Below are positions 1-8,498 of a stretch of 64,000 nucleotides of DNA, piece after piece. Source of the stretch: an uncultured Lachnospiraceae bacterium (GTDB lineage: Bacteria > Bacillota > Clostridia > Lachnospirales > Lachnospiraceae). A model generated the notes under the pieces. The model was not told the DNA's origin, searched no databases, and saw nothing but the letters and a program-made list of their open reading frames with translations. Position 1 is the first letter of the stretch. Each line of letters starts with the position of its first letter. The stretch lies in contig CAJTVL010000012.1 in assembly GCA_910579425.1 (NCBI GenBank), positions 1 to 64,000 on the forward strand, read 5' to 3'. The translations under genes were made by a program, and so were the position numbers.

Positions 1-60
1 GAATTTCAGAAAATCGAGAAAGAAGAAAAGAAAACAGCGAAAAAGAAAAAACAGAAATAA
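1..60 (+). CDS. 3' end of a gene cut by the window edge
   Basis: One frame is open from the first base to a TAA stop and encodes about 19 residues, mostly lysine and glutamate. A charged, lysine-rich tail followed directly by a terminator-like hairpin is what a real gene end looks like. The family cannot be told from so little sequence. Confidence 0.45.
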   Translation, partial: EFQKIEKEEKKTAKKKKQK

Positions 61-70
61 GCATAAAAAG

Positions 71-118
71 ACCTTGCCGATATTCAGCTTCCATATCTGA
101 AAATCAGCAAGGTTTTTC
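71..118 (+). terminator. Rho-independent terminator after the edge gene
   Basis: ACCTTGC (71-77) pairs with GCAAGGT (107-113). The inner bases also pair nearly completely, and a TTTTT tract follows. It sits just after the stop of the rightward edge gene and can also end the leftward guaA transcript. Between 119 and 237 I see no gene; the only pattern is a short direct repeat around 159-179 (GTTGCCA twice). Confidence 0.7.
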
Positions 119-237
119 TTATGCCATTGATGTAATTATTTAGTGCGTGATGTTGAAAATGTTGCCAAATCGTTGCCAGTGCCTAAACAAATTTGCTTGC
201 AGCCCTCATAAACACTAGCTTTCTAAATCCAATTCCA

Positions 238-1779
238 TCACTCGAACTCAATCGTCCCCGGCGGCTTAGAAGTCAAGTCATACATAACTCTGTTAACCCC
301 CTTGACCTCATTCACAATCCGGTTCGCTACCGCTGCCAGAACCGCCCACGGAATCTCCGACACCTCCGCCGTCATAAAATCAGAAGTATTCACGGCCCGC
401 AGGGCAACCGCATAGTCGTAGGTTCTCTCGTCCCCCATAACGCCCACGCTACGCATATTTGTCAGCGCCGCGAAGTATTGGCCAAGCTCTCTATCTATAC
501 CTGCCTTTGCCAGCTCTTCCCTGTAAATCGCATCGGCTTCCTGAACGATTCTTACCTTCTGCGCAGTAACCTCCCCGATAATCCGAACGCCGAGCCCCGG
601 CCCCGGGAACGGCTGCCTGTAGACTAACTTCTCCGGAATGCCAAGCTCCAATCCGGCCTTGCGCACCTCATCTTTAAAGAGCATCCGCAATGGCTCAATA
701 ATTTCCTTAAAATCCACGTAATCCGGCAGGCCGCCCACATTATGATGAGACTTGATCACCGCGCTTTTGCCCAGACCGCTTTCGATCACATCCGGATAAA
801 TCGTTCCCTGCACCAGAAAATCAACTGTTCCGATTTTCTTTGCCTCTTCCTCAAACACACGGATAAATTCTTCCCCGATAATTTTGCGCTTCGCCTCCGG
901 TTCCTCCACCCCTGCAAGCTTTTCATAGAATCTTTCCTGGGCGTTTACCCTGATGAAGTTCAGGTCATACGGCCCCTTTGGCCCAAACACCGCCTCCACT
1001 TCATCGCCTTCGTTTTTGCGCAGCAGACCGTGATCCACAAAGACACAGGTAAGCTGCCTGCCAACCGCCTTGGCCAAAAGCACTGCTGCCACCGAAGAAT
1101 CCACCCCTCCGGACAGAGCGCAGAGCACCTTGCCGCTTCCAACCTTCTCCCGAATCTGCGCGATCGCGTTTTCCACAAAAGAATCCATGCGCCAGTCCCC
1201 TTTGCAGCCGCAAACCTTATATACAAAAGCGGACAGCATCTTCATCCCCTCCCGGGTATGCATTACCTCCGGATGGAACTGAACGGCATAAAGCTTCTTC
1301 TTTGCATTCTCCATGGCCGCCACAGGACAGACCGGTGTGTGTGCCGTAATCTGAAAATCTGCCGGCGCTTTCTCAATGTAATCCGTGTGGCTCATCCAAC
1401 AGCTCGTCTTTTGGGATACTTCGGAAAAAAGCACAGACCGCTGATCCACTTCCACCTCTGTCTTTCCATATTCACTGACGGGCGCGGTCTTTACACTGCC
1501 CCCCAGCAAATACGCCATAAGCTGGGAGCCATAGCATATGCCTAAAACAGGAATTCCCAATTCAAAAATTTCTTTATCATACCCAGGCGAACCTTCCGCA
1601 TATACACTGTTGGGCCCTCCTGTAAAAATAATTCCTTTGGGTTCTAATGCCCTGATCTTTTCAATGCTCATGTTATAAGGATGTACCTCACAATAAACAT
1701 GGCACTCCCTGACTCTTCTGGCAATCAATTGATTATATTGACCGCCAAAATCAAGTACAATGACTAATTCCTTTTCCAT
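238..1779 (-). CDS. guaA: GMP synthase (glutamine-hydrolysing)
   Basis: GuaA converts XMP to GMP using glutamine and ATP, the last step of guanine nucleotide synthesis in the cytosol. The 513-residue protein has the usual length and order. An N-terminal class I glutamine amidotransferase carries GICYGSQ with the catalytic Cys and an FHPEV histidine-glutamate motif. A central ATP-pyrophosphatase loop reads SGGVDSS, and the C-terminal dimerisation domain ends KPPGTIEFE. It is monocistronic, with a near-consensus promoter at 1853-1882. No purine riboswitch is visible in the roughly 70-base leader. The 3' end of guaA is a known integration site for mobile elements in other bacteria; no integrase is seen here, but the window stops close by. 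Confidence 0.97.
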   Translation of the reverse strand: MEKELVIVLDFGGQYNQLIARRVRECHVYCEVHPYNMSIEKIRALEPKGIIFTGGPNSVYAEGSPGYDKEIFELGIPVLGICYGSQLMAYLLGGSVKTAPVSEYGKTEVEVDQRSVLFSEVSQKTSCWMSHTDYIEKAPADFQITAHTPVCPVAAMENAKKKLYAVQFHPEVMHTREGMKMLSAFVYKVCGCKGDWRMDSFVENAIAQIREKVGSGKVLCALSGGVDSSVAAVLLAKAVGRQLTCVFVDHGLLRKNEGDEVEAVFGPKGPYDLNFIRVNAQERFYEKLAGVEEPEAKRKIIGEEFIRVFEEEAKKIGTVDFLVQGTIYPDVIESGLGKSAVIKSHHNVGGLPDYVDFKEIIEPLRMLFKDEVRKAGLELGIPEKLVYRQPFPGPGLGVRIIGEVTAQKVRIVQEADAIYREELAKAGIDRELGQYFAALTNMRSVGVMGDERTYDYAVALRAVNTSDFMTAEVSEIPWAVLAAVANRIVNEVKGVNRVMYDLTSKPPGTIEFE

Positions 1780-1852
1780 AATGTGCTCCTATCTTTCGTT
1801 TCTCTATCCCCACCAAAAGCCGTTGTTACCTTCCTCCCATATCTCGTAATAA

Positions 1853-1882
1853 ATTATATAAAAAAATAATCTTATCTGTCAA
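1853..1882 (-). promoter_or_regulatory. Housekeeping promoter of guaA
   Basis: Read on the minus strand, TTGACA (1877-1882) and TATAAT (1853-1858) are both perfect consensus hexamers with an 18-base spacer. The start of transcription would lie about 70 bases before the guaA ATG. The promoter abuts the 3' end of the decayed MATE gene. Confidence 0.75.
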
Positions 1883-1908
1883 AACATTCTTGCATTGCCC
1901 GCCCCCAT

Positions 1909-2829
1909 TTATGACTGTGATACCTGAGTCCAGAGCACATCTCCGGCAGCGCGAAGGGTATTGGGCAGAGTAAAAGACGGCATCCGGAAAACACTGCCAG
2001 CACTGCATAGTAACGGATCACAGAAACTGTAAGGCTCTCCGTCTCCGGCGTCAATTGGTAAATTTTCATAATCCATGGTCCAAAAAGAACCAGAACGGAA
2101 GATATAAAAACAGTACACCCCGTGGAAATCATCATCAATTTTCTGGTATAGTATCTTGCCTGCTTAAATTCCCCTGCTCCAATACACATGGAGGCCACCG
2201 AAAGAAGCGCCAGATTAATGGCCTGTCCGGGCAAAAGTAAGCCTGGAAAAAACAGTTGCAATCGCGGCCCCCGCCACGCCTATTTTAGCGCCGTATATCA
2301 GGATCGCATTCCCCACAAGATTAATCAGATTCATAATAACCGCAATTAACATCGTGGTTCTTGAGTCATTGATGGCACGGAACATTGCCGCACAGGAATT
2401 ATAAACCGCAAGAGGGCAGATGGACAACGCTGTGATCACAAGATAAATGCTGGCATTATCCATGACCGCAGGCTCCACCTGCCCGAAAATTACGCGCAGC
2501 AAAGGCCGATACAGCGTCAGAAATACCGCCGTAACCACCACAGACAGTTCTGCGGAAAACAACAAGAGCTGCCATGCCGATTTACAGGCATTTTCCGTAT
2601 CCTTTTGTCCAAGATAATGCCCGGCGGCAACTGCGCCGCCTGTGGCCAACGCAGCCGTGATATTGATAACAAGAATATTTATGGTATCTACCAGCGAGAC
2701 TCCCGAAACTGCCGCCTCTCCTACGCCTGCTATCATTACCGTATCTACCATTCCAACTAAAATCGCAAGAAGCTGCTCAAAAACCAGTGGAATAATTAGC
2801 TTTCTTAAATCTTTATTCGTATATAACAT
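1909..2829 (-). pseudogene. Decayed MATE-family efflux transporter
   Basis: MATE transporters are 12-helix Na+/H+-coupled drug exporters of about 450 residues. The first 195 or so residues (2829 down to about 2245) read as a normal MATE N-terminus with PLVFEQ, VDTVMI and FRAINDSR. The frame then shifts, and roughly 90 expected residues between the two halves are missing. It resumes at GQAINLALLSVASMCIGAG in another frame near 2230, then shifts again near 1985 to FTLPNTLRAAGDV. It stops about 40-60 residues short of a usual C-terminus. Two frame changes plus an internal loss make a working transporter unlikely. The parts are clearly homologous to one family, so this is decay of a single gene. 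Confidence 0.85.
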
Positions 2830-2991
2830 CCCTCTACCCCTGCATATCGCAAATCTTTCTGCGACATTGCATCATCAAACGCTGCCACGCTTTCCGGGGC
2901 AGCTTTTTGATAAAAGTCCGATGTGTCTTCTATTATATCACGGACAAAAAATACATCAATACGGTTTCTTTGACAGCAATCTATTCTTTTG

Positions 2992-3246
2992 CTATTCCTG
3001 CAAATGGCGGTATTTCTCCTTGGTAGCCATCCCTCCCCTTATATGCCTCTCCTGCTTGTTCACATCCAAAACCTTCCTGGCCTCTTTCGCCAATGCGGAA
3101 TTAATCTGCATCAGTCTTTCCGTTACATCTTTATGTACCGTGCTCTTACTAATCCCAAACGCCTTCGCAGTCTGTCTAACCGTGGCATTATTCTCGATAA
3201 TATAATTTGCGATCTGGATTGCACGTTCCTCAATATAATCTTTCAA
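2992..3246 (-). CDS. spoIIID: Stage III sporulation transcriptional regulator SpoIIID
   Basis: SpoIIID is a small DNA-binding protein of the mother cell that switches sigma-E genes on or off and leads into sigma-K activity. The 84 residues match the family along their whole length. The N-terminal helices begin KDYIEERAI, the HTH contains VRQTAKAFGISKSTVHKDV, and the basic tail contains KQERHIRGG. The start is TTG (3244-3246), chosen because the family begins here and a GAGGGG Shine-Dalgarno lies 7 bases upstream. That Shine-Dalgarno falls inside one arm of a 17-bp inverted repeat. Upstream is a sigma-E-like promoter, consistent with control in the Bacillus subtilis model. Confidence 0.95.
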   Translation of the reverse strand: MKDYIEERAIQIANYIIENNATVRQTAKAFGISKSTVHKDVTERLMQINSALAKEARKVLDVNKQERHIRGGMATKEKYRHLQE

Positions 3247-3251
3247 AAGGG

Positions 3252-3303
3252 AACCCCTCAGAATACTTTTTTACATTGTATGAAGTATTCTGAGGGGTTA
3301 TGA
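3252..3303 (-). promoter_or_regulatory. Sigma-E-like promoter inside a 17-bp inverted repeat before spoIIID
   Basis: On the minus strand, TCATAAC (3297-3303), a 14-base spacer and CATACAAT (3275-3282) match the sigma-E -35 and -10 pattern. A perfect inverted repeat surrounds the -10 element: AACCCCTCAGAATACTT at 3252-3268 and its complement at 3283-3299. One arm fills the spacer. The other covers the early transcribed region and the spoIIID Shine-Dalgarno. It could be an operator. If a longer transcript enters from upstream, it would form a hairpin hiding the ribosome-binding site. Confidence 0.65.
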
Positions 3304-3470
3304 CTACATAAAAATTCATATATTTATTCTTCCCTTTCTCCAAGCCAAACCTCACATTTCAAAATTTCTGACAGAGGTTTTTCCGCCCGTTTTCCAGACG
3401 TTCTGTCTCTTCTTTGGAACCCCGGAATTCTCATTCGGCTATGAAACGGCATTTTTCCTTTTCCGATTCT

Positions 3471-4019
3471 TCACGATCTGTTCATAAACTGAAATGCCTT
3501 CAGCTTATTCCGCAGGATCCCTGATTGTTCTGCCAGCTCTCTGTTCTTCCTGACCGCGACCAGCCACACTCCGGTTGCAAAGAAAAGCAACATCTTTATC
3601 ACCGAAAGGACATCTCCCAATAATGCAATGGGATATTTCCTGGCTCCTTCCGCATAAAGCAGAAGAAACAAATCCCATGAATCTGCAGCCATCCGGATTG
3701 TTCCGCCTAACACAACTAACTGATAAGCACCCAGGAAAAACAAACCGATCGCCAGTCTCCATTTTGGATACATAACCGCCAGAAGAATGACCAGCTCCGG
3801 TGTATATCCTATGATTCCTCCAAGTGCAATGCCAATCGCTCCGGCACTTCCCCCTCCCATTAACTTACCAGCATAAATCAGCTTTAGCACATTTGCAGTC
3901 ACACCGAGAAGAATCAGAAATCCGAGCCATCTTTCCTTTCTCCTCTCAAAGCTCTCCACCTCTGGGTAATCCGCATAAACCTGTTTCTTATACTGCATGT
4001 ACAATTCTTTTTTATCCAT
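3471..4019 (-). CDS. Membrane protein of the XRE/DUF4097 operon, family not recognised
   Basis: This is a 182-residue protein beginning MDKKELYMQYKKQ. It has a charged, cytoplasmic-looking N-terminus of about 30 residues, then four or five hydrophobic segments including LGFLILLGVTANVLKLIY and ELVILLAVMYPKW. The tail is short and basic. The start at 4019 is preferred over an upstream ATG at 4073 because GGGGGAG lies just before it. It is the third gene after an XRE-type regulator with membrane helices and a DUF4097 protein, and probably shares their transcript. A part in envelope stress sensing is a guess from that context. Confidence 0.7.
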   Translation of the reverse strand: MDKKELYMQYKKQVYADYPEVESFERRKERWLGFLILLGVTANVLKLIYAGKLMGGGSAGAIGIALGGIIGYTPELVILLAVMYPKWRLAIGLFFLGAYQLVVLGGTIRMAADSWDLFLLLYAEGARKYPIALLGDVLSVIKMLLFFATGVWLVAVRKNRELAEQSGILRNKLKAFQFMNRS

Positions 4020-4069
4020 TTCTCCCCCAGCCCTTCCTTTTAAAATCGGCGTTCTGCATTGCCCTCTCT

Positions 4070-5071
4070 TCATTCATTCCCGGCTGCCAACACTTTCACA
4101 TTCCCGCTGTTCGTCTTAGCCTCCACTCGGCAGACAGGGTGATCTCCCACATCCCCCTCCGCATGATTTCCTTTCTTATTATAAGAAAGCCGCTCATCAA
4201 AATCCGTATGAATCATTCCGCTTCCTGTATCGGCCTGAAAATGAAAGGCCGCCTCCCTTAAGAATTCCAACTTTACATTGCCGCTTCCGGCCCGAAGAGC
4301 CATATCCCCAGTCAGGCTTTTCGCCTCTACCGTCACGTTTCCGCTGTCAGCCGCCATCCTTCCGCTGCCTGAGATGTTTTCCAGATGCACATTACCGCTT
4401 CCGGCTTCTGCTTCAATCCTGCCCTCCAACGCCTCCCCGGTAATATTTCCGCTCCCGGTTCGAAGCGCGATCTCGCCTTTCAGGTTTTCGATTTTCAGGT
4501 TTCCGCTTCCCGCCTGACAGGAAATCTTCCCGGCCTGCGTGCTCTTCCACTTAAGATTTCCGCTCCCGGCTCTTACCGAAAGGTTCCCGTCTGCTCTCAC
4601 ACAATCCGTTTCAGATGAGATATTGCCGCTTCCTGTCTTTACAGAAAAGCTTTTCAGACTTTTTTCCGGTATATAAACCTCGATTCTCTCTCCCTCTCCT
4701 CCCCAAAATCCAAATATCACAAAGGACCACCTTTTCCCCCCTGTGATCAAAACCTCCTTTTCCCGGGGGCTGGATACGGATGCCTGAGCATTGGGATCGT
4801 CACTGTAAAGATATTCCTTTATTACAACGGCGTCCTTTTCAGAAGGATATACCCTGATATTTTTGCTTCCATATTCCAATGTCAGACTTTCCACATCGGA
4901 CAGCGGCAGCTCTATTACATTCCTGAGCTCCGCCTTTCCTCCCCAGACAAGGGATGCTCTCCCCTGCGCGCTCCCCCGGCCCGATGCATATTTTACGCTC
5001 ATAACACTGATCCCTCCCATTAAAATAAGTACAATCACTGTTGCAGACAGCACAACCCATTTATCTTTCAT
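4070..5071 (-). CDS. Anchored DUF4097 beta-repeat protein
   Basis: The 333-residue protein has one N-terminal transmembrane anchor (VVLSATVIVLILMGGISV). A long extracytoplasmic part carries nine or so copies of a GSGN-type turn at regular intervals (GSGNIS, GSGNLK twice, GSGNIT, GSGNVH, DSGNVT, GSGNVK, GSGMIH, NSGNVK). This periodic pattern is the mark of the DUF4097 family, which folds as a beta-solenoid of unknown function. The ATG at 5069-5071 overlaps the end of the upstream XRE gene by 11 bases, indicating translational coupling. DUF4097 proteins commonly sit beside small regulators with membrane domains. Confidence 0.85.
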   Translation of the reverse strand: MKDKWVVLSATVIVLILMGGISVMSVKYASGRGSAQGRASLVWGGKAELRNVIELPLSDVESLTLEYGSKNIRVYPSEKDAVVIKEYLYSDDPNAQASVSSPREKEVLITGGKRWSFVIFGFWGGEGERIEVYIPEKSLKSFSVKTGSGNISSETDCVRADGNLSVRAGSGNLKWKSTQAGKISCQAGSGNLKIENLKGEIALRTGSGNITGEALEGRIEAEAGSGNVHLENISGSGRMAADSGNVTVEAKSLTGDMALRAGSGNVKLEFLREAAFHFQADTGSGMIHTDFDERLSYNKKGNHAEGDVGDHPVCRVEAKTNSGNVKVLAAGNE

Positions 5072-5759
5072 CTGTGCCACCGGCCCTTTCCCCAACGCTT
5101 CTTATCATGGAATTAATCCATGAAGAAACTGAATAATAAAGCGGAATCGTCAGAAAAATAATCCATCCCGGATGCCACAGATTCCAGAAAATCCCCAGGC
5201 ACAGATAAATCAGTGCAGCAAGAACCGGATAGGCAAAGCAATAAATGTTTCTTTTATCGACAGCCGCTATCAGGGTGTACCAGATTGGAATCAGCAGAAA
5301 CAAAAGCCATCCCGGATGCCATGCCCCAAACTTAAATCCAATTATCAGGTACACGATGATGATCAGGATCGGCATCGGGAAAGAATAGAGCAAAGACCAG
5401 ACGCCTTCATTTTTTTCTCCGTTTACATAGTCGCCATTTTCGTCAATTTGAACATTATCCCAATCCCACTCTGTCTCCTGCCCTGCCGGGTCCACCTCCA
5501 AAAAGGCGTCCCCAAACTCCGGCACAGGCTCCTCGTTCTCCGGCACGGGGATCTCATCCTCCGTTTTCAGCAGTTCATCCAATGAAATATGATAAAGCCG
5601 CGCCAGAAGAATCAGATTATCCGTATCAGGGGAAGCCTCCGCCCTCTCCCACTTACTCACCGCCTGCCTGCTGATTCCAAGCTTTTCTGCAAGAGCTTCC
5701 TGGGAAAGGTTGTTGCTCTTTCTCAAATTTACAAGTCGATTTGCAATTTCAATATTCAT
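5061..5759 (-). CDS. XRE-family regulator with C-terminal membrane helices
   Basis: The 232-residue protein starts with a Cro/C1-type helix-turn-helix (residues about 5-60; LSQEALAEKLGISRQAVSKWER). An acidic, proline-rich linker follows. The C-terminal half has four hydrophobic segments, with the near-repeat WHPGWLLFLLIPIWY and WHPGWIIFLTIPLYY suggesting an internally duplicated helix pair. A DNA-binding domain tethered to the membrane suggests direct sensing at the envelope. It is first in a three-gene operon with DUF4097 and another membrane protein. The 5760-5917 gap upstream shows no gene. Confidence 0.85.
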   Translation of the reverse strand: MNIEIANRLVNLRKSNNLSQEALAEKLGISRQAVSKWERAEASPDTDNLILLARLYHISLDELLKTEDEIPVPENEEPVPEFGDAFLEVDPAGQETEWDWDNVQIDENGDYVNGEKNEGVWSLLYSFPMPILIIIVYLIIGFKFGAWHPGWLLFLLIPIWYTLIAAVDKRNIYCFAYPVLAALIYLCLGIFWNLWHPGWIIFLTIPLYYSVSSWINSMIRSVGERAGGTDER

Positions 5760-5917
5760 TCTGTAATCTCACTCCTCCTTTCAAGGTATGAGAAATTATA
5801 AACATTTTCCTCCGGGTCACGCCACCAACTTTAGTTTGAGCCGCCGCAACTATTGGTTGCAGGCCTCCAGAATCCCCGTGTTTATGGCATTTAAGAAGCT
5901 CTGTCTTCTTCCTCTCA

Positions 5918-8452
5918 TTACTCCTTGTTTCTGATATAGGTAATAAAGCAGTTGCCGTTTTGTTCAAACCACTCCTTGGAATCATTCATTCCCACTTTAT
6001 AAATCGTACCTGTTTCCGGATTCATAACAACTGTATTTTTTTCATTATAGCCCACAAGCAGCACCGCGGTTCCGTCCTGCAGCATCACAAGCACGGGAAT
6101 ATCCTGATCCACGTAGTAGAGCACGGAATCCAAAGTACATCTGTTCAAATCCAGCACCTGTACATCGGGAAGGCTCTCCCGCAGAATACTCAATACGGAC
6201 TGTCCTCTGCCCAGCATATATTCGGAGTTTCTCACCACTCCCTCATATTCCAGCATGGCGTCCAGACATACCGCAAGGGAATTTTTGCTTTCCGTCACCG
6301 TTCTTTCCTGTATTGCCATAATCTGATTGCTCAGCCGCCGGTTTCCTTTCATCCATACATAATAGCCTCCGTCATTGATCACTACTCCCGAGATATTGTT
6401 GGCCTGGTCAATGGCGCTTCCCTCATCCGTATGAATGCCTTCCACCCCGTACTTTCCATATACATAGTATCGTTTTGTCTGCTCCTCGGACTCCTCAAAG
6501 TGAATTTCTCTTCCTCCCTCAAACAGTACCTCCCGGGGCGTAAGGCGCTTCATGGTGGAGGCCTCTATGGTTCCCTTCACTGCAATCTGCGTGATTTTCT
6601 CATACTTTTCCGTAACCACCGTCTCGATCACATTATTGCTTTCCAGCACTGTTTCCGCATTCATGATCTGATCGTCCTTTACGGGCTCATAAAGACCTTC
6701 CTCGCTCTTCTGCACACGGGACAAGATAATCTGGTTTCCGCTTACATTCCCCCCCACAACATAAATCCCATTCTGCTGATAGGACATCAATAGCCCTTCC
6801 GTCTCATTTTCTATCCTGATACAATACATGGGAAAAATAGTATTACCGGCATAATCCATTACGATGTCGTTTTCCCTTGCAATTCCGTAAATCAGGTCCT
6901 CCCCCATAAACCCGATCGGAGAAACCACCTCTCCGCTCCCGGCTTTTATACTCTTTTGTTTTCCGGTGGTCAGATTCATCAAAACCAGCTCTTTCCCTCC
7001 GTAAACGCCCTCTCCTTTCTGCCACACAGCCATCTTGTTACTCTCCGAAACCTTATAGCTGCCTTCAGCGAGATGATCCACCACCGCCTGACAGGTTCTG
7101 CCCACAACGTTGATTCCGTAAATCTTATCCTCCCATTTCAGATACAAAATACTGTTTCTGTTAATATAAGCAAGCTGCTCAACCTCTTTCATCAAAAGCG
7201 ACTGTGATTTTGTGCTCGGAATATATACCAGTTCCTCCACCGTATTCACCGCGCTGTCATAGTAGTAAAGAGAAATCCCCACTTCCCCCTCATGGCGGCC
7301 CCGGTTCATATACCCATAGACAAGAAAAATAACATTACCTCCCTCGTCTGCATTTAAAATTTTGATCCCATGATCGTCATACAGAGTCCGGACATCCTGG
7401 TTATCCTGATCATAAAACCCAAACAGAAGAGCGATTTTATTATCCGTCACATTATAGCAAAAAAGCCGGTTCCCGCTGATAAAGGCAAAGCTGTTTCCCC
7501 CTTCGCTTTCTTTCAGGACAACATCCTTGCCGGTGATCCCCAAGACAATCTTATCGTTGGTAAATTCCTTCCCGGAGTTCTCAAAAATCTGGTCCATATT
7601 CCGCTCAAAGTCCAGCAGATACATTCTGTCCGCAGTGTATCTTACCCTGTAAAATTCCCTTACCCTATAATAATTTTTCTCCCCGCCCTCGGGCACGGAA
7701 ACATAATATTCCAGCAAAAAACTGCCTGTCTGCGCCGCCAGCTCCTTTATGGTGATCTGGGGATTTGTTTCCCTGGTCACCTCCAGATCCCCCCAGGTAA
7801 CCTGCTTGAAGCTGCTGTGAATATCTACCCTGCCATAGGAAGAATTATCTCCCTCCGCATTGGACTCCATATACTTGGTGAGCTCCTTCGCCGCTTCCTT
7901 ATCAAAAGTCTTCCTGGAAAAATCCGCCACATAATCCAGCTTGTCCTCTACATGGAATTCCTCTGTGCTCACTACTCTGGTGTAATATCTTACCTCTCTT
8001 GTATCTTCCAGCCTCAGAATCAAAACCAGCATATATTCCTGATTTACGTCAATCAGATCCTTCAGCCCAAAGGATAATAAAATCTGATCCTCCTCCTGGA
8101 CATAATCCTCTACCTGAGTATTTTCAACCAGGCGCCCGCCGTCCAGGCTCCTTACCTCAAAAGCAATGTCGTGGACAGGCGTTCCATAGGTATCGATCCT
8201 TAAGCTGATTCTCCTGCCGGAGGTAAGAGGCGTAATACTTTCTCTCATCTGGCTTACTTCCATAGCCTGTGCATACCCATGCATCTGGTTTAAGCTGTAG
8301 CCATTGTAATCCACCGATACCACCGGATAAACGGCCTGCGCCATCTCTATGGTCATGTCTGTATTTCCCTGATTCATAATATTGCTTATGGTGATCAGTG
8401 CCATCAGAAAAACGCTCAGCACAATCACTCCTTTGATAATCCCTTTTTTCAT
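5918..8452 (-). CDS. Large membrane-anchored protein with degenerate C39-like C-terminus
   Basis: The protein has 844 residues if it starts at the ATG at 8450-8452 (AAAGGA upstream), or 852 from an upstream GTG. It begins with one membrane anchor (GVIVLSVFLMALITISNIM). A long extracytoplasmic region with many beta-strand segments follows, possibly a propeller-like fold in the middle. The last 130 or so residues resemble a papain-like C39_2 domain, with a Cys in SLAVCLDAML and the core TAVLLVGYNEKNTVVMNP. The usual catalytic His before AVLLVGY is Thr, so peptidase activity is doubtful. I do not recognise a characterised homologue. It overlaps no neighbour and lies just downstream of a methyltransferase gene on the same strand. 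Confidence 0.75.
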   Translation of the reverse strand: MKKGIIKGVIVLSVFLMALITISNIMNQGNTDMTIEMAQAVYPVVSVDYNGYSLNQMHGYAQAMEVSQMRESITPLTSGRRISLRIDTYGTPVHDIAFEVRSLDGGRLVENTQVEDYVQEEDQILLSFGLKDLIDVNQEYMLVLILRLEDTREVRYYTRVVSTEEFHVEDKLDYVADFSRKTFDKEAAKELTKYMESNAEGDNSSYGRVDIHSSFKQVTWGDLEVTRETNPQITIKELAAQTGSFLLEYYVSVPEGGEKNYYRVREFYRVRYTADRMYLLDFERNMDQIFENSGKEFTNDKIVLGITGKDVVLKESEGGNSFAFISGNRLFCYNVTDNKIALLFGFYDQDNQDVRTLYDDHGIKILNADEGGNVIFLVYGYMNRGRHEGEVGISLYYYDSAVNTVEELVYIPSTKSQSLLMKEVEQLAYINRNSILYLKWEDKIYGINVVGRTCQAVVDHLAEGSYKVSESNKMAVWQKGEGVYGGKELVLMNLTTGKQKSIKAGSGEVVSPIGFMGEDLIYGIARENDIVMDYAGNTIFPMYCIRIENETEGLLMSYQQNGIYVVGGNVSGNQIILSRVQKSEEGLYEPVKDDQIMNAETVLESNNVIETVVTEKYEKITQIAVKGTIEASTMKRLTPREVLFEGGREIHFEESEEQTKRYYVYGKYGVEGIHTDEGSAIDQANNISGVVINDGGYYVWMKGNRRLSNQIMAIQERTVTESKNSLAVCLDAMLEYEGVVRNSEYMLGRGQSVLSILRESLPDVQVLDLNRCTLDSVLYYVDQDIPVLVMLQDGTAVLLVGYNEKNTVVMNPETGTIYKVGMNDSKEWFEQNGNCFITYIRNKE

Positions 8453-8498
8453 AATAATCCTTTCGATGGCCGCCACACGGCAAAACAGATTTTTCTTC

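Noticed and set aside
742..1545. 267-residue ORF antisense to guaA
   Set aside because: It lies wholly inside a certain gene, lacks a ribosome-binding site and has no recognisable domain.
1780..1852. Purine riboswitch before guaA
   Set aside because: The leader is only about 70 bases and shows no three-way junction motif.
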